Of a stretch of DNA of 64,000 nucleotides, positions 9,015 through 17,756 are shown in pieces (position 1 is the stretch's first letter; the number at the start of each line of letters is the position of its first letter). The notes under the pieces are model-generated. The model searched no databases. It was not told where the DNA came from and saw nothing but the letters and a program-made list of their open reading frames with translations. This stretch comes from Variovorax sp. S12S4 (GTDB lineage Bacteria > Pseudomonadota > Gammaproteobacteria > Burkholderiales > Burkholderiaceae_C): the NCBI RefSeq assembly GCF_023195515.1, contig NZ_JALPKR020000002.1, positions 4,937,001 to 5,001,000 on the forward strand, given 5' to 3'. A program made the translations under genes and the position numbers.

Positions 9015-9836
9015 TCATGCGGCCTGCTTCCACTCCCGCGGCGACAGGCCGCTTTGCGCCTTGAAAGCGCGCGACAACGCGGCTTCGCTCCCATAGCCGA
9101 CTTCTTGCGCAATGAGCTTGAGCGGACGCCCCTGACGCAATGCCTGCTGCGCAAGACCGACGCGCCAGCGCTGCAGGTACACCCCCGGCGTGCATCCCAC
9201 GGTGTCGCGGAACTGGATGGCAAACACGCTGCGCGACATGCCCGCTTCGACGGCAAGCGCGTCGAGCGTCCATTCGAGTGCGGGTTTTTCGTGCATGGCC
9301 ACCACGGCATTGCGCAACCGCGGGTGCGACAGCCCCGCGAGCAGGCCGGAGCGGGTTTGCCCCTTTTCCATCAGGTGCCTGAGCACCTGGATGAGCACCA
9401 CGTCGAACAGGCGGTTCAGCAGCACCTGCTTGCCGCAGCGCTGCTCGAAGGCTTCTTCGAACAGCAGTTCCAGCACGCCCTCGGTGCCGTCGATTTCTTC
9501 CAGCGGCAGGCACACGAATGCGGGCAGCGCGGCCAGGATCGGGTTTGCGGCGCCGCCTTCGAACTGCAGGTGCGCGCAGGCAAAGTCCGCGCCGCGCGCC
9601 GCGTCGGTAATGAACCTGTGCGCCATGGGCCGCGGGTACATCAAAAGGCTTGGCCGCTCGATGCGCAGCACCTCCGCGCCGCCGTGACTGACGCCCACCT
9701 CCCCGCGGCGCACCAGGTGCAGTTGGCCGGTGGCGCCCTCCCCGTCCAGGTCGTTGATTCCGCACAGCGCGCCGGTATGGAACACCCGCGCGCTGACGGA
9801 AAAGTGCGTCAGCAGGGCTTCGAGCCGATCAGGCAT
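9015..9836 (-). CDS. AraC family transcriptional regulator (cupin N-domain)
   Basis: This regulator has 273 residues. The N-terminal ~170 residues look like a cupin ligand-binding domain (HLVRRGEVGVSHGG, PRPMAHRF). Residues ~180-270 hold the two helix-turn-helix units of AraC proteins (LAVEAGMSRSVFAIQF, IAQEVGYGSEAALSRAFKAQSG). A GGAG site lies 8 bases before the ATG at 9836, which I prefer over an ATG four codons upstream. It is divergent from the secreted hydrolase gene at 9953, with 116 bases between them. Regulators of this cupin/AraC type often control a neighbouring oxidoreductase or hydrolase. Confidence 0.88.
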   Translation of the reverse strand: MPDRLEALLTHFSVSARVFHTGALCGINDLDGEGATGQLHLVRRGEVGVSHGGAEVLRIERPSLLMYPRPMAHRFITDAARGADFACAHLQFEGGAANPILAALPAFVCLPLEEIDGTEGVLELLFEEAFEQRCGKQVLLNRLFDVVLIQVLRHLMEKGQTRSGLLAGLSHPRLRNAVVAMHEKPALEWTLDALAVEAGMSRSVFAIQFRDTVGCTPGVYLQRWRVGLAQQALRQGRPLKLIAQEVGYGSEAALSRAFKAQSGLSPREWKQAA

Positions 9837-9952
9837 GAAATACTCCAAGTCAAGTTATCAGGACTTTTTATCACCAATCGTTTCACCACGCACGTAAAGT
9901 TCGTTCTGTCGATTCCGACCTGAAACCTCAACCCGAATCAAAGGAAAGAAAC

Positions 9953-10897
9953 ATGAACGCCGTTACCCGCATCTTCGCCATGGCCGCACTCGCGGTCGCC
10001 GCCAATGCCGTGTTCGCCGCCGACAAGTCGCCCGTGCGTCAGCCGGCCGCCGCGGTTGCAAAGACCGCGAGCTACATCACCACCAAGGACGGCGTGCAGC
10101 TCTACTACAAGGACTGGGGTCCGAGGAACGGCCCGGTGGTCACTTTCAGCCACGGCTGGCCGCTGAGCTCGGACAGCTGGGAATCGCAGATGATTTTCCT
10201 CGCCTCGAAGGGCTACCGCGTGATTGCGCATGACCGCCGCGGCCATGGCCGCTCGAGCCAACCCTGGGAAGGCAACGACATGGACCACTATGCCGACGAT
10301 CTGGCGACGGTGATCAACACGCTCGGTGTGAAGGACGTGACGCTGGTCGGCTTCTCCACCGGCGGCGGCGAGGTGGCGCGCTACATCGGCCGCCACGGCA
10401 CCAGCCGCGTCAAGAAGGCGGCACTGGTGAGCGCGGTTCCCCCGCTCATGCTGAAGACCGACAAGAACCCGGGCGGGCTCCCTATCGAGGTGTTCGACGG
10501 CATCCGCAAGGGCGAGCTGGAGAACCGCTCGCAGCTGTATCTCGACATTGCCTCGGGTCCGTTCTTCGGCTTCAACCGGCCGGGCGCCAAGGTGTCGCAG
10601 GGCTCCATCCAGTCGTTCTGGGCGCAGGGCATGCAGGCCGGCCACAAGAATACCTATGACTCGATTGCCGCCTTCTCGGCCACGGACTTCACCGAGGACC
10701 TGAAGCGCTTCGACGTGCCCACCCTGGTGGTGCATGGCGACGACGACCAGATCGTGCCGATCGATGCGTCGGGCCGGGCTTCCGCCAAGCTGATCAAGAA
10801 CGCCAAGCTGATCGTCTATGCAGGCGCACCGCACGGCCTTGCCGACACGCACAAGGACCGGCTCAACAACGACCTGCTGAACTTCATCAAGGAATAA
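9953..10897 (+). CDS. Secreted alpha/beta hydrolase (non-heme chloroperoxidase/arylesterase type)
   Basis: This 314-residue protein has a Sec signal peptide (cleavage likely after AVFA at residue ~22), followed by an alpha/beta hydrolase of the cofactor-free haloperoxidase/esterase group. The oxyanion-hole motif [15 protein letters not shown], the nucleophile elbow VGFSTGGGE (Ser), the acid in HGDDDQIVP and the His in [10 protein letters not shown] form the triad. An AAAGGAAAG site precedes the ATG. Most members of this group are cytoplasmic, so export is unusual. It is probably controlled by the divergent AraC regulator. Confidence 0.88.
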   Translation: MNAVTRIFAMAALAVAANAVFAADKSPVRQPAAAVAKTASYITTKDGVQLYYKDWGPRNGPVVTFSHGWPLSSDSWESQMIFLASKGYRVIAHDRRGHGRSSQPWEGNDMDHYADDLATVINTLGVKDVTLVGFSTGGGEVARYIGRHGTSRVKKAALVSAVPPLMLKTDKNPGGLPIEVFDGIRKGELENRSQLYLDIASGPFFGFNRPGAKVSQGSIQSFWAQGMQAGHKNTYDSIAAFSATDFTEDLKRFDVPTLVVHGDDDQIVPIDASGRASAKLIKNAKLIVYAGAPHGLADTHKDRLNNDLLNFIKE

Positions 10898-10904
10898 GCA
10901 GGCG

Positions 10905-10925
10905 CGGCGGCAAGCCTTGCCGCCG
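10905..10925. terminator. Short perfect hairpin after hydrolase gene
   Basis: A 10-base arm CGGCGGCAAG pairs perfectly with CTTGCCGCCG one base later, starting 7 bases after the stop codon. No T run follows, so it is either a factor-assisted terminator or an mRNA 3'-end stabiliser. Confidence 0.45.
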
Positions 10926-10930
10926 AACCG

Positions 10931-10970
10931 ACGGCCTCCTGGCGCATGGCGACATGCGCAAGGAGGCCGT
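10931..10970. terminator. 40-base near-perfect hairpin between convergent genes
   Basis: The outer arms ACGGCCTCCT / AGGAGGCCGT (10 bp) enclose a G/A mismatch, then inner arms GCGCATG / CATGCGC (7 bp) around a GCGA loop. It sits between the + strand hydrolase and the - strand DoxX gene, where a bidirectional terminator is expected. There is no T run on either side. Confidence 0.5.
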
Positions 10971-11018
10971 GCCGCTTGGGCAACGGCCAAGGGGTGAGGG
11001 ACGCAGGCGCAAGGGCGC

Positions 11019-11504
11019 TCAGCGAATGCCCAGCGCGTGGTCCAGCGAAAGGCGCCCGCCGCCGCGGCCCACCAGATACAGCATGAGCGCCGCCCATGAG
11101 AGATGCGTCGGCCATGCGTCGGGGTAGACAAAGATCTGAATCACCAGCGTCATGCCCAGCAACGCCAGCGCCGAGACACGCGTGAACAGGCCCAGCACCA
11201 GCAGCAAGGGGAACAGATGCTCCGAATAGGCCGCCAGGTGCGCCGCGAGCTCGGGTGGAACGAGCGGCAGCTTGTATTCGGTGCGGAACAGTTCGTAGGC
11301 GCTGTCGGTCAGCGTAAGAAAACCTTCGACCTTGGTGCGGCCCGAGTAGAAGAAGATGGCCGCCACAGCCACGCGCGTGGCCAGCGCCAGCACATCGTGC
11401 GTCACCACGCGCGTGAGCGTTTCGGCCGCGGCGTTCCAATGGGCGCGCAGGCCGCGATTGCTGCCGGTTGCGATTGGCTCTGACGCCTGGAGATTCGTGC
11501 TCAT
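11019..11504 (-). CDS. DoxX family membrane protein of bufferin operon
   Basis: This 161-residue inner-membrane protein of the DoxX family has about four hydrophobic segments ([48 protein letters not shown]). It is the last gene of a four-gene run. Its ATG overlaps the stop of the bufC-like gene by 4 bases, so the two are translationally coupled. DoxX proteins are regular members of DUF692/DUF2063 clusters; their exact role is not settled. Confidence 0.87.
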   Translation of the reverse strand: MSTNLQASEPIATGSNRGLRAHWNAAAETLTRVVTHDVLALATRVAVAAIFFYSGRTKVEGFLTLTDSAYELFRTEYKLPLVPPELAAHLAAYSEHLFPLLLVLGLFTRVSALALLGMTLVIQIFVYPDAWPTHLSWAALMLYLVGRGGGRLSLDHALGIR

Positions 11505-12289
11505 GGTGTTCCTTCGTTGGATGCGGGCGACGAAGATGGGGCGGTGAATGCGCCGGCGCTCAGCAGGCCAGCAAAGATGGCGGCAAGGTCTGCTTGGGCA
11601 TCGGCGGCCATTGCGCGCTCTGCGGCCTGCTGGAGAGTGGCTCCACTTGCGCAGGCATCGAGAAAGACGCAACCGGCCTGCGTGAGCCCTTGCCACGCTA
11701 CGGCGTCGTACGGCCGTGTCAGCAAGGCGCCCTCGCCTTTCCAGGCCAGTTCATCGGTGACTTCGCCCCGCGCGCGGTTGCGCTCCCAGATGCTGAACAC
11801 CGGCTGGTCGTCGAACCACGCCCAGCGTGCCGCGGGATGAGGCCTGAGAGACAAGGCTGCCATCTGCTCCGGCGATTGGCGGGCTATCCATGCAGCATCG
11901 GCGGCGGGCGCGTCCTCTGCGACATGGGCCTCGCGCCAGTGCGTGTCGAGTTGCGCCACGCCTGGCAGGTAGACCAGTTCAGCGGCAGGCTCGAAGCTGT
12001 GCAGAAAATCGGCAAAGCCGCTGCCGTAATGCAGAAGGCGTCCATCTCGGGGCGCTTCGGCATTCACGTAGAGCGCGGCGGCGGCGCGAAACCATTCGCT
12101 GCCCACCAGCCGCGCGACCGTTGGGAAGTTGGCCGCGAGTGCATCGATGCAGGCCTTCATCACGGTATTGCGATACACGGCGAAGGCGGGTTGCGTTGCA
12201 AGCTCCCGCATCGCGGGGTTCAGCCCTTCGGTTGGCGAGAACAGCGCCTTTGCAAACGCCTGCTGGAACAGGCCATGCGGCGTGGTCAT
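11501..12289 (-). CDS. BufC/HvfC-like MNIO partner protein (DUF2063)
   Basis: This 262-residue protein carries the N-terminal DUF2063 domain ([12 protein letters not shown] ... [28 protein letters not shown]), sometimes labelled a putative DNA-binding domain. In bufferin and methanobactin-like systems, proteins of this type accompany the MNIO enzyme and are thought to present the precursor peptide, so DNA binding is doubtful here. The ATG overlaps the maturase stop by 4 bases, and the stop overlaps the DoxX start. The last ~20 residues are a disordered Ala/Ser/Pro tail. Confidence 0.88.
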   Translation of the reverse strand: MTTPHGLFQQAFAKALFSPTEGLNPAMRELATQPAFAVYRNTVMKACIDALAANFPTVARLVGSEWFRAAAALYVNAEAPRDGRLLHYGSGFADFLHSFEPAAELVYLPGVAQLDTHWREAHVAEDAPAADAAWIARQSPEQMAALSLRPHPAARWAWFDDQPVFSIWERNRARGEVTDELAWKGEGALLTRPYDAVAWQGLTQAGCVFLDACASGATLQQAAERAMAADAQADLAAIFAGLLSAGAFTAPSSSPASNEGTP

Positions 12290-13131
12290 GCGGTGGCCTC
12301 CTGCGTTGTGGCGTGCTCGAGTTCGGCGGCGGCCTGGTCGCGCTCGGCCATCAACTCTTCGAAGGCGGGCACGTTGCCATCGCGTTCGATCAGCGTGGGC
12401 CGGGCACCGGCGCGTTCGACAAAGCGCCGATACAGCTGCCAGACTTCCGGCGCGATGGGCGCGTCGTGCGAATCGATCAGCAGCGTGTCGCCCAGGTTCG
12501 GGTCTGCGTCATGGCCTGCAAGATGAACTTCGCTGACCAGCGCATGCGGAAAACGGTCGATCCAGTCATTGGCTGAAAACCCCAGGTTGCGGGCCGACAC
12601 GTACACGTTGTTGATGTCGAGCAGCAGCTTGCAGCCCGTGCGCCGCGCCAGCTCGTGAAGAAAGTCGATCTCGTCCCATTCATGCCCATCTACGCGCAGG
12701 TAGTGGGACGGATTTTCGATGGCGATGGCGGTGCCCAGCGCGTCCTGGGTGCGCGCCACATTGGCCGCAACGCGGTGGAGCGCGGCGGTGCTGCGCGGAA
12801 AAGGCAGCAGATCGGGAAAGTACTGGCCGTTCCATGTGGACCATGCCAAGTGCTCCGACACCAGCGCCGGCTGGATGCGCCGCGCCAGCGCCGCGAGCCG
12901 CTGAAGATGCGCGGAATCCGGTTCGGACTCACCCGCCAGCGAAAGCGAGACGCCATGCAGCGAGACCGGATGGCGGGAGCGAATCGCTTCCAGCCACCCG
13001 AGCCGCGGGCCGCCCGCCACCATGTAGTTCTCCGGGTGCACCTCGAACCACAGGCCCTCGGTTCGTGCGCCGAGCGCAGGCTCGTAGTGCTCCGGCTTGA
13101 GCCCAACGCCGGCCATGAGGGCTTCTGGCAT
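12286..13131 (-). CDS. MNIO family RiPP maturase (DUF692, BufB-like)
   Basis: This 281-residue TIM-barrel protein belongs to the multinuclear non-heme iron oxidase family that also contains MbnB. Candidate metal ligands occur in the conserved places: WFEVHPENY, SLHGVSLSL, VSEHLAW, AIENPSHYL, LLLDINNVYVS and VSEVHLAGHD. Family members oxidise cysteines of a precursor peptide to rings or thiolated groups that bind metal. The precursor gene lies directly upstream (13147-13434), 15 bases away, and the partner protein overlaps downstream, matching BufA-B-C order. Confidence 0.92.
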   Translation of the reverse strand: MPEALMAGVGLKPEHYEPALGARTEGLWFEVHPENYMVAGGPRLGWLEAIRSRHPVSLHGVSLSLAGESEPDSAHLQRLAALARRIQPALVSEHLAWSTWNGQYFPDLLPFPRSTAALHRVAANVARTQDALGTAIAIENPSHYLRVDGHEWDEIDFLHELARRTGCKLLLDINNVYVSARNLGFSANDWIDRFPHALVSEVHLAGHDADPNLGDTLLIDSHDAPIAPEVWQLYRRFVERAGARPTLIERDGNVPAFEELMAERDQAAAELEHATTQEATA

Positions 13132-13146
13132 GGCGGCGCGCGCCGA

Positions 13147-13434
13147 TCAGGACTTGATGGGAGCCAGCGAACCCATGCCCTTGGGCGTCTTGATCGTGGC
13201 GCAGGTGCCGGCCGGCACGTTCTTCCAGGCGTTGCCCTGGTAATCCACCTTCGAAGTGCCCGCGCAGGTGGTGCCGGGGCCGGCGGCGCAATCGTTCTTG
13301 CCTGCCATCGAAACGCCGTAGCACTTCTCCATCGCAGCCATTTTGTCGGCCATGGGTTTGTCTTGCGCAATGGCGGAACCGGCGGCAAGGGCGCCCAGTG
13401 CAAGGGCGGTAATGGCGAGAGGACGGTTGATCAT
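13147..13434 (-). CDS. Bufferin-type RiPP precursor (BufA1/DUF2282 family)
   Basis: This 95-residue exported protein has a Sec signal peptide with likely cleavage after A23 (AIA|QD). The mature part is about 72 residues with four cysteines (C38, C49, C57, C78) in the pattern [19 protein letters not shown] and GTCAT, as in the DUF2282 family. Bufferins are proposed to sequester copper or other metals in the periplasm after cysteine modification by the MNIO enzyme. The start at 13434 has a GGAG site 9 bases upstream and gives a proper signal peptide. It is first in the operon. Confidence 0.88.
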   Translation of the reverse strand: MINRPLAITALALGALAAGSAIAQDKPMADKMAAMEKCYGVSMAGKNDCAAGPGTTCAGTSKVDYQGNAWKNVPAGTCATIKTPKGMGSLAPIKS

Positions 13435-13565
13435 GGATGAGCTCCGAAGATGGTTGAACATTTGCAACCGCGCCGGAATGCGCGGTTATTTTCTAGTTCG
13501 CCACTTCGGAAGCCGGGGTTACAGCGCTCCTCTCGATCGTCAAAAAAATTTTTGCGCGCAGAAAC

Positions 13566-14348
13566 TCAGGCGTCGAACCAATCGCGGGCCGATCGCCCCT
13601 GGTCGGGCCCGAGCATCGAGAAGCCACCATCGACCGGGATGTCGGCACCGGTCACAAAGCGCGCGGCATCCGAGCACAGAAACAGCACCACTTGCGCGAC
13701 GTCGTCCGGGTCCCCTGCCCGGCCCAACGGATGCAATGGTGCCGCCATGCGGTCGGCATGCGCACGGTCGCCGCCTGCCATGCGGCTCAACGCATCGGAC
13801 CAGGTCCAGCCGGGCGACACTGAGTTCACGCGCACGCCGCGTGGCGCCAGCGTGGCGGCCTGGTTGCGCGTGAGCTGCAGGATGGCGGCCTTGGCCGCCG
13901 GATAAAGCGCACGGTTTGCCGTGCCGAACTTGCCGCCCACGCTGCCCATGTTGACGATGGCGCCACGCTGCGCGGCCAGCGCACCCGCCGCCTTTTGCAC
14001 CAGCACCGCGCCGGACACGAGGTTGACGTCCAAAGCGCGCAGCCACTCGCCGCGCGTGGCCGCCATGCCGTTGTCGCCATAGACCACTGCGTTGTTGATG
14101 AGAAAGTCGATGCGGCCTTCGGTGGCGAGCACATCGGCCAACAGTGCATCGAGCGCCGCATCGGATGCGATGTCGCAAGCCACGAAGCGGCAGCGATTGC
14201 CGAGTTCGGCCTGCAGTGCCTCGCCGCGCACGGCATCGATATCGACAGCCAGCACCTGCGCACCGGCCTGCACAAAGGCACGAACGATGGCGCTGCCGAG
14301 CATCGCAGCGGCGCCGGTGACGATCGCAACCTTGCCTTGCTGACTCAT
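13566..14348 (-). CDS. SDR family oxidoreductase (possible cis-diol dehydrogenase)
   Basis: This classical short-chain dehydrogenase/reductase has 260 residues. It shows the NAD(P)-binding TGAAAMLG loop near the N-terminus, an NNAVVYG motif (variant of NNAG), the active Ser in NMGSVGG and the catalytic Y-x3-K as YPAAK. The PGWTWSD segment and a PVDGGF end are typical. In a Rieske dioxygenase operon such an enzyme would be expected to rearomatise the cis-dihydrodiol. Its ATG overlaps the stop of the isochorismatase-like gene by 4 bases. It is the last gene of the operon. Confidence 0.85.
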   Translation of the reverse strand: MSQQGKVAIVTGAAAMLGSAIVRAFVQAGAQVLAVDIDAVRGEALQAELGNRCRFVACDIASDAALDALLADVLATEGRIDFLINNAVVYGDNGMAATRGEWLRALDVNLVSGAVLVQKAAGALAAQRGAIVNMGSVGGKFGTANRALYPAAKAAILQLTRNQAATLAPRGVRVNSVSPGWTWSDALSRMAGGDRAHADRMAAPLHPLGRAGDPDDVAQVVLFLCSDAARFVTGADIPVDGGFSMLGPDQGRSARDWFDA

Positions 14349-14977
14349 GGCGTGCCTTTCGGTTCTTTCATGTCCTTGGGACCTTCATTGTTCTTCATGC
14401 GTGCAATCGCTTCATCGACAAGCATCACATCCGCGAGCATGGCCAGGGTTTCCAGGCTGGCCGCATGCAGGTGCGGCTGTGCGGTGCTGCATGCATCGGC
14501 CACCACCGCCACCTCATAACCCAGGTCGCTGGCGTGGCGCGCACCGTGCTCGACCACGTGGTTCGTCGCAATGCCCGCCACGTACAGCCGCGTGGCACCG
14601 GTGCTGCGCACCACCTCTTCGAGCCCGCTGGCCCAGAACGGATTGTTGCGCTTGTGGGTGACGACTGCCTCGCCGGGCAGCGGTGCCAGCTCGGCGTAGA
14701 ACTCTGCGCCCCACTGCCCGTCCAGCACGGCGCCGGTTTCCGCGACGCGGCGGAACAGCATGCTGTTGCGCAGGCAGTCCGCATACCCGGGTGCGAAGGC
14801 GATGCGCACGAAGATGACCGGCACGCCGCTCGCGCGTGCGCCGGCAATCAGCCGCGCGGCAGAAGCGATCAGGCGTGGCCGCGCGGGGTCGTCGGCGGCC
14901 ACGCCCACCCGCACCTTGCCGTCCACGTGCAGCACGTCGTTCTGGTAGTGCATGGCGAGCAATGCGGCATTGGTCAC
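14345..14977 (-). CDS. Isochorismatase-like hydrolase lacking the usual nucleophile Cys
   Basis: This is a cysteine-hydrolase-superfamily protein of about 210 residues. The Asp (LAMHYQND) and Lys (VVTHKRNNPFW) of the usual triad are present. The segment that normally reads ATN-x-C-V-E is ATNHVVEHGA here, so the nucleophilic Cys is replaced by Val. True isochorismatases act without Cys, so vinyl-ether hydrolysis or a non-catalytic role is possible. I use a GTG start overlapping the upstream beta-subunit stop; a longer frame is open upstream but overlaps that gene. The substrate is unknown. Confidence 0.8.
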   Translation of the reverse strand: MTNAALLAMHYQNDVLHVDGKVRVGVAADDPARPRLIASAARLIAGARASGVPVIFVRIAFAPGYADCLRNSMLFRRVAETGAVLDGQWGAEFYAELAPLPGEAVVTHKRNNPFWASGLEEVVRSTGATRLYVAGIATNHVVEHGARHASDLGYEVAVVADACSTAQPHLHAASLETLAMLADVMLVDEAIARMKNNEGPKDMKEPKGTP

Positions 14978-15459
14978 ATGAACACCTGCAAGGCTTCGTG
15001 CGGCGCGTCGCAATTGACGAGCTCTACGCGTTTCATTTCGATGCGCCACTCGGCGCCTTCGCGGCGCAGCGTGTGCAGCACGCTGCCGCCGAACGCGCGC
15101 TGTTCGGTCTTGCGCCACTCGACCAGGTGGAAGGTCGAGCGCACCACGCAGCCGGCTTCAGTGCGCGACTCGAGCGAGATGTTGCCCAGCACGTGCACGG
15201 TGCGAGTCGGCGGCTGCTGCGAATAGGCGCGGGCCTGCTCGAGCCGCCGCGCACGCATCGAGCGCAGCAAGGCGTCTTCGCAGAACAGCGAGGCATGGTT
15301 GAGGTAATCGGTCTGGCCGTGTACCAGCGGCACCCAGTACAGGCCATCGGGCGTGAACAGCCGCAGCCATTCGTCCCAGCGGTGCTCGTCGAGCAGGCGT
15401 GCTTCGTTAAACAGGAACTTCGTGATGTCCTGCTGCTCTTGCCAGTCGTTGAAGTTCAT
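14974..15459 (-). CDS. Aromatic-ring-hydroxylating oxygenase beta subunit
   Basis: This 161-residue small subunit of a Rieske oxygenase has a SnoaL/NTF2-like cone fold. Typical features are an N-terminal FLFNEARLLDEHRWDEWLRLFTPDGLYWVP stretch (residues ~15-45) and a C-terminal WRIEMKRVELVN strand. It has a structural role in an alpha3beta3 oxygenase. The ATG overlaps the alpha-subunit stop by 4 bases. Confidence 0.88.
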   Translation of the reverse strand: MNFNDWQEQQDITKFLFNEARLLDEHRWDEWLRLFTPDGLYWVPLVHGQTDYLNHASLFCEDALLRSMRARRLEQARAYSQQPPTRTVHVLGNISLESRTEAGCVVRSTFHLVEWRKTEQRAFGGSVLHTLRREGAEWRIEMKRVELVNCDAPHEALQVFM

Positions 15460-16760
15460 TCGGCGGCTCCCGTCTGCACGCCCATGTACGAGGCCCAGGC
15501 GGCGAACATGTTGCGCGGCGGCATTTCACTGTTGCCGTTGGAAGACCGGCCGCCCGGCAAGGGCTGGTCGCGGCCCATTCCGCGGTGCATGCTGACCCAG
15601 TCGCCGCCATCGGAAGCCAGGCCTTCCTGCACGCGGTTGTAGGCCTCCAAATCGTCGGGCATCACGTTCGACGACGGCGAATTGACGATGTTGGTGTACT
15701 TGAGCGTGCGCTGGAATGTGGCCTCCGGCGCACCCTTCAGGCGAAAGCTGAATATTTCGACTAGCGTGCGGTCCACCGAGAGCGGCCGTATCACCCGGAT
15801 CTGCTGGAACGAGGTGTGCGGCGAGCAGCTTGGGTACACGATGGTGTTGTGCCGGTTCACGCGCAGGATCTGGTCGGCACGCGCCTCGCCCTGCTTTGCC
15901 TGAAGCGCCGCCACGTAGGCCAGGCTCACCGGGTCGGTTGGCGGCACGAAGATGCCTTCCATGAAGCCGTGGCCATGGTCGTAGCCCTTGAGTTCGAGCT
16001 TTTCCCAGAACTCCAGCGGCTCGCCGTTGCCATCGACGATCACCACCTCGAAGGGCTTGGGCGTGCCGGCCGGCATCGATTCGAATTCTTCCTTGGCCGC
16101 GCGCCAGGACGATTCATGCGTGGCCACCGCATGAATGGTGTCGTGCAGGTTCTCGAAGAAGATCTTCCAGTTGTTGCGCTGGATCACGCGCTGCACGCCG
16201 CCGGCCACTTCCACTTCGCCGTCCGGCGCGCGGTCGCAGAAGTTGTCGAGCGAGGTGGCCACGCCGCCCAGAAACTCGACGAGCTCAAGTCCCTCTTCGG
16301 CCAGGCTCGCGAACACGAAGCCGCGGTGGCTGGCCACGCGCGCCACCTTGCGCACCGAGTGCTGCTGCGCCTTCAGGTCGAGCGCGGTGTCTTCATAGCC
16401 GCTGCGCAGCGGCACCGAGAGCAGGCTGCCGTCGCACTTGAAAGTCCAGCCGTGATAAAGGCAGCGCAAGAACTTGCCGGCACTGCCGCTGCCGTCCGGA
16501 ACGATCTTCGCGCCCTTGTGCGGGCAGCGGTTGTAGAGCACGTTCACCGCACCGTCGGTGTGGCGCACCATCACCACGGGCTCGCGGCCGAGCCGCGTGG
16601 TGAAGTAGTCGCCGATGTTCGGCACTTGGCTCTCGTGGCCGACGTAGAGCCAGGCCTGGCCGAAGACGCGGTCCATCTCGAGCTCGAAGATGGCGGGGTC
16701 CGTGTAAACGCGCTTGTGCACGCGGTCAGGCTGCACGAGCGCCTGCAAGTCGATGGTCAT
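15456..16760 (-). CDS. Aromatic-ring-hydroxylating oxygenase alpha subunit (Rieske)
   Basis: This 434-residue catalytic subunit has its Rieske [2Fe-2S] ligands in NRCPHKGA and RCLYHGW (C-x-H, C-x2-H). The mononuclear iron site is recognisable in ENLHDTIHAVATH (two His), with a candidate Asp in the C-terminal VMPDDLEAY. Sequence style places it with benzoate/anthranilate-type oxygenases acting on aromatic acids. The substrate cannot be told from sequence. It is followed by the beta subunit and preceded, 27 bases upstream, by its VanB-type reductase. Confidence 0.9.
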   Translation of the reverse strand: MTIDLQALVQPDRVHKRVYTDPAIFELEMDRVFGQAWLYVGHESQVPNIGDYFTTRLGREPVVMVRHTDGAVNVLYNRCPHKGAKIVPDGSGSAGKFLRCLYHGWTFKCDGSLLSVPLRSGYEDTALDLKAQQHSVRKVARVASHRGFVFASLAEEGLELVEFLGGVATSLDNFCDRAPDGEVEVAGGVQRVIQRNNWKIFFENLHDTIHAVATHESSWRAAKEEFESMPAGTPKPFEVVIVDGNGEPLEFWEKLELKGYDHGHGFMEGIFVPPTDPVSLAYVAALQAKQGEARADQILRVNRHNTIVYPSCSPHTSFQQIRVIRPLSVDRTLVEIFSFRLKGAPEATFQRTLKYTNIVNSPSSNVMPDDLEAYNRVQEGLASDGGDWVSMHRGMGRDQPLPGGRSSNGNSEMPPRNMFAAWASYMGVQTGAAE

Positions 16761-16787
16761 GGGAATGGGTCTCCTGAAATATGGTGG

Positions 16788-17756
16788 TCAGATGTCGAGC
16801 ACCAGGTGCGGCGTCTTCGCGCGGGACACGCAGGTGCAGATGGCCCGGCCCTCGGCTTTTTCTCGGGCGCTCAGGTTGTGGTCGCGGTGGTCGGGAACGC
16901 CCTCTTCCACTGCCACGGCGCACACGCCGCAGTCGCCCTGCCGGCAGTCGTACAAAGGGTCCAGCCCGGCAGAGATCAGCACGTCGAGCAGGCTCTGGTG
17001 GGCGGACACGGTCAGCGTTTTGCCGGAGCGCAGCGTGCGCACTTCGAAAGGTTTGTCGCCCTCTTGCTCCAGCGCACCGGCAAACAGTTCGCAGTGCACG
17101 TGGTCGCCGGGCCAGCCGAGAGCGCGTGCCACGTCGACCGCGGCCTGCACCATGCCCTTGGGTCCGCACACATGAAGGTGGCGCCCGGGTTGCGGGGCGG
17201 AAAGCGCAGCGCGCAGATCGAGGCCGCGGGCCGGGTCGCCGCCGTCATGAACGACGGTGGCGCCCAGTGCGCGCGCTTCTTCCAGATAGGCGGTATGCCC
17301 CGCGCTTCGCGTGGCATAGAAAAAATCGAATGCGCGCCCTTCGGCTGCCAGCGCCCGCGCCATGCACAGCAGCGGCGTAATGCCGATGCCGCCGGCAATC
17401 AGGAGCGGCGGCACGCTGCCCGTACGCAGGGCAAAGTCGTTGCGCGGCGGCTGCGCCGTCAGCACGGCGCCGGGCGTCAACCCATGCATCCACGCAGAGC
17501 CGCCCGAGCCCTTCGGTTCATGCAGCACCGCAATTTCGTAGCTGCGGCTCTCCGCATGCGGCGCCACCAGCGAGTAGGCGCGCTGGCCGATACGTCCGTT
17601 GGGCTGGACGACTTGCACGCCCAGATGCGCGCCGGGCGTGTACGGCGGCAAGGCACCGCCATGCGCGCTGCGCAGCACGAAGGCCTTGATGGCAGGCGTG
17701 AGCGGCCTCACCGCTTCCACCACCAGTTCGAGCATTTCCGAGTCGCCCGCCATCAT
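16788..17756 (-). CDS. PDR/VanB family oxidoreductase (oxygenase reductase)
   Basis: This 322-residue electron-transfer protein feeds the Rieske oxygenase. It has an N-terminal flavin domain (RAYSLVAP), an NADH-binding domain (IAGGIGITPLLCMA) and a C-terminal plant-type [2Fe-2S] ferredoxin domain with C-x4-C-x2-C (DCRQGDCGVC) and the last Cys in AICTC. The domain order is that of phthalate dioxygenase reductase and VanB. The ATG overlaps the stop of the dienelactone hydrolase gene by 4 bases; a second ATG follows directly. Confidence 0.9.
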   Translation of the reverse strand: MMAGDSEMLELVVEAVRPLTPAIKAFVLRSAHGGALPPYTPGAHLGVQVVQPNGRIGQRAYSLVAPHAESRSYEIAVLHEPKGSGGSAWMHGLTPGAVLTAQPPRNDFALRTGSVPPLLIAGGIGITPLLCMARALAAEGRAFDFFYATRSAGHTAYLEEARALGATVVHDGGDPARGLDLRAALSAPQPGRHLHVCGPKGMVQAAVDVARALGWPGDHVHCELFAGALEQEGDKPFEVRTLRSGKTLTVSAHQSLLDVLISAGLDPLYDCRQGDCGVCAVAVEEGVPDHRDHNLSAREKAEGRAICTCVSRAKTPHLVLDI

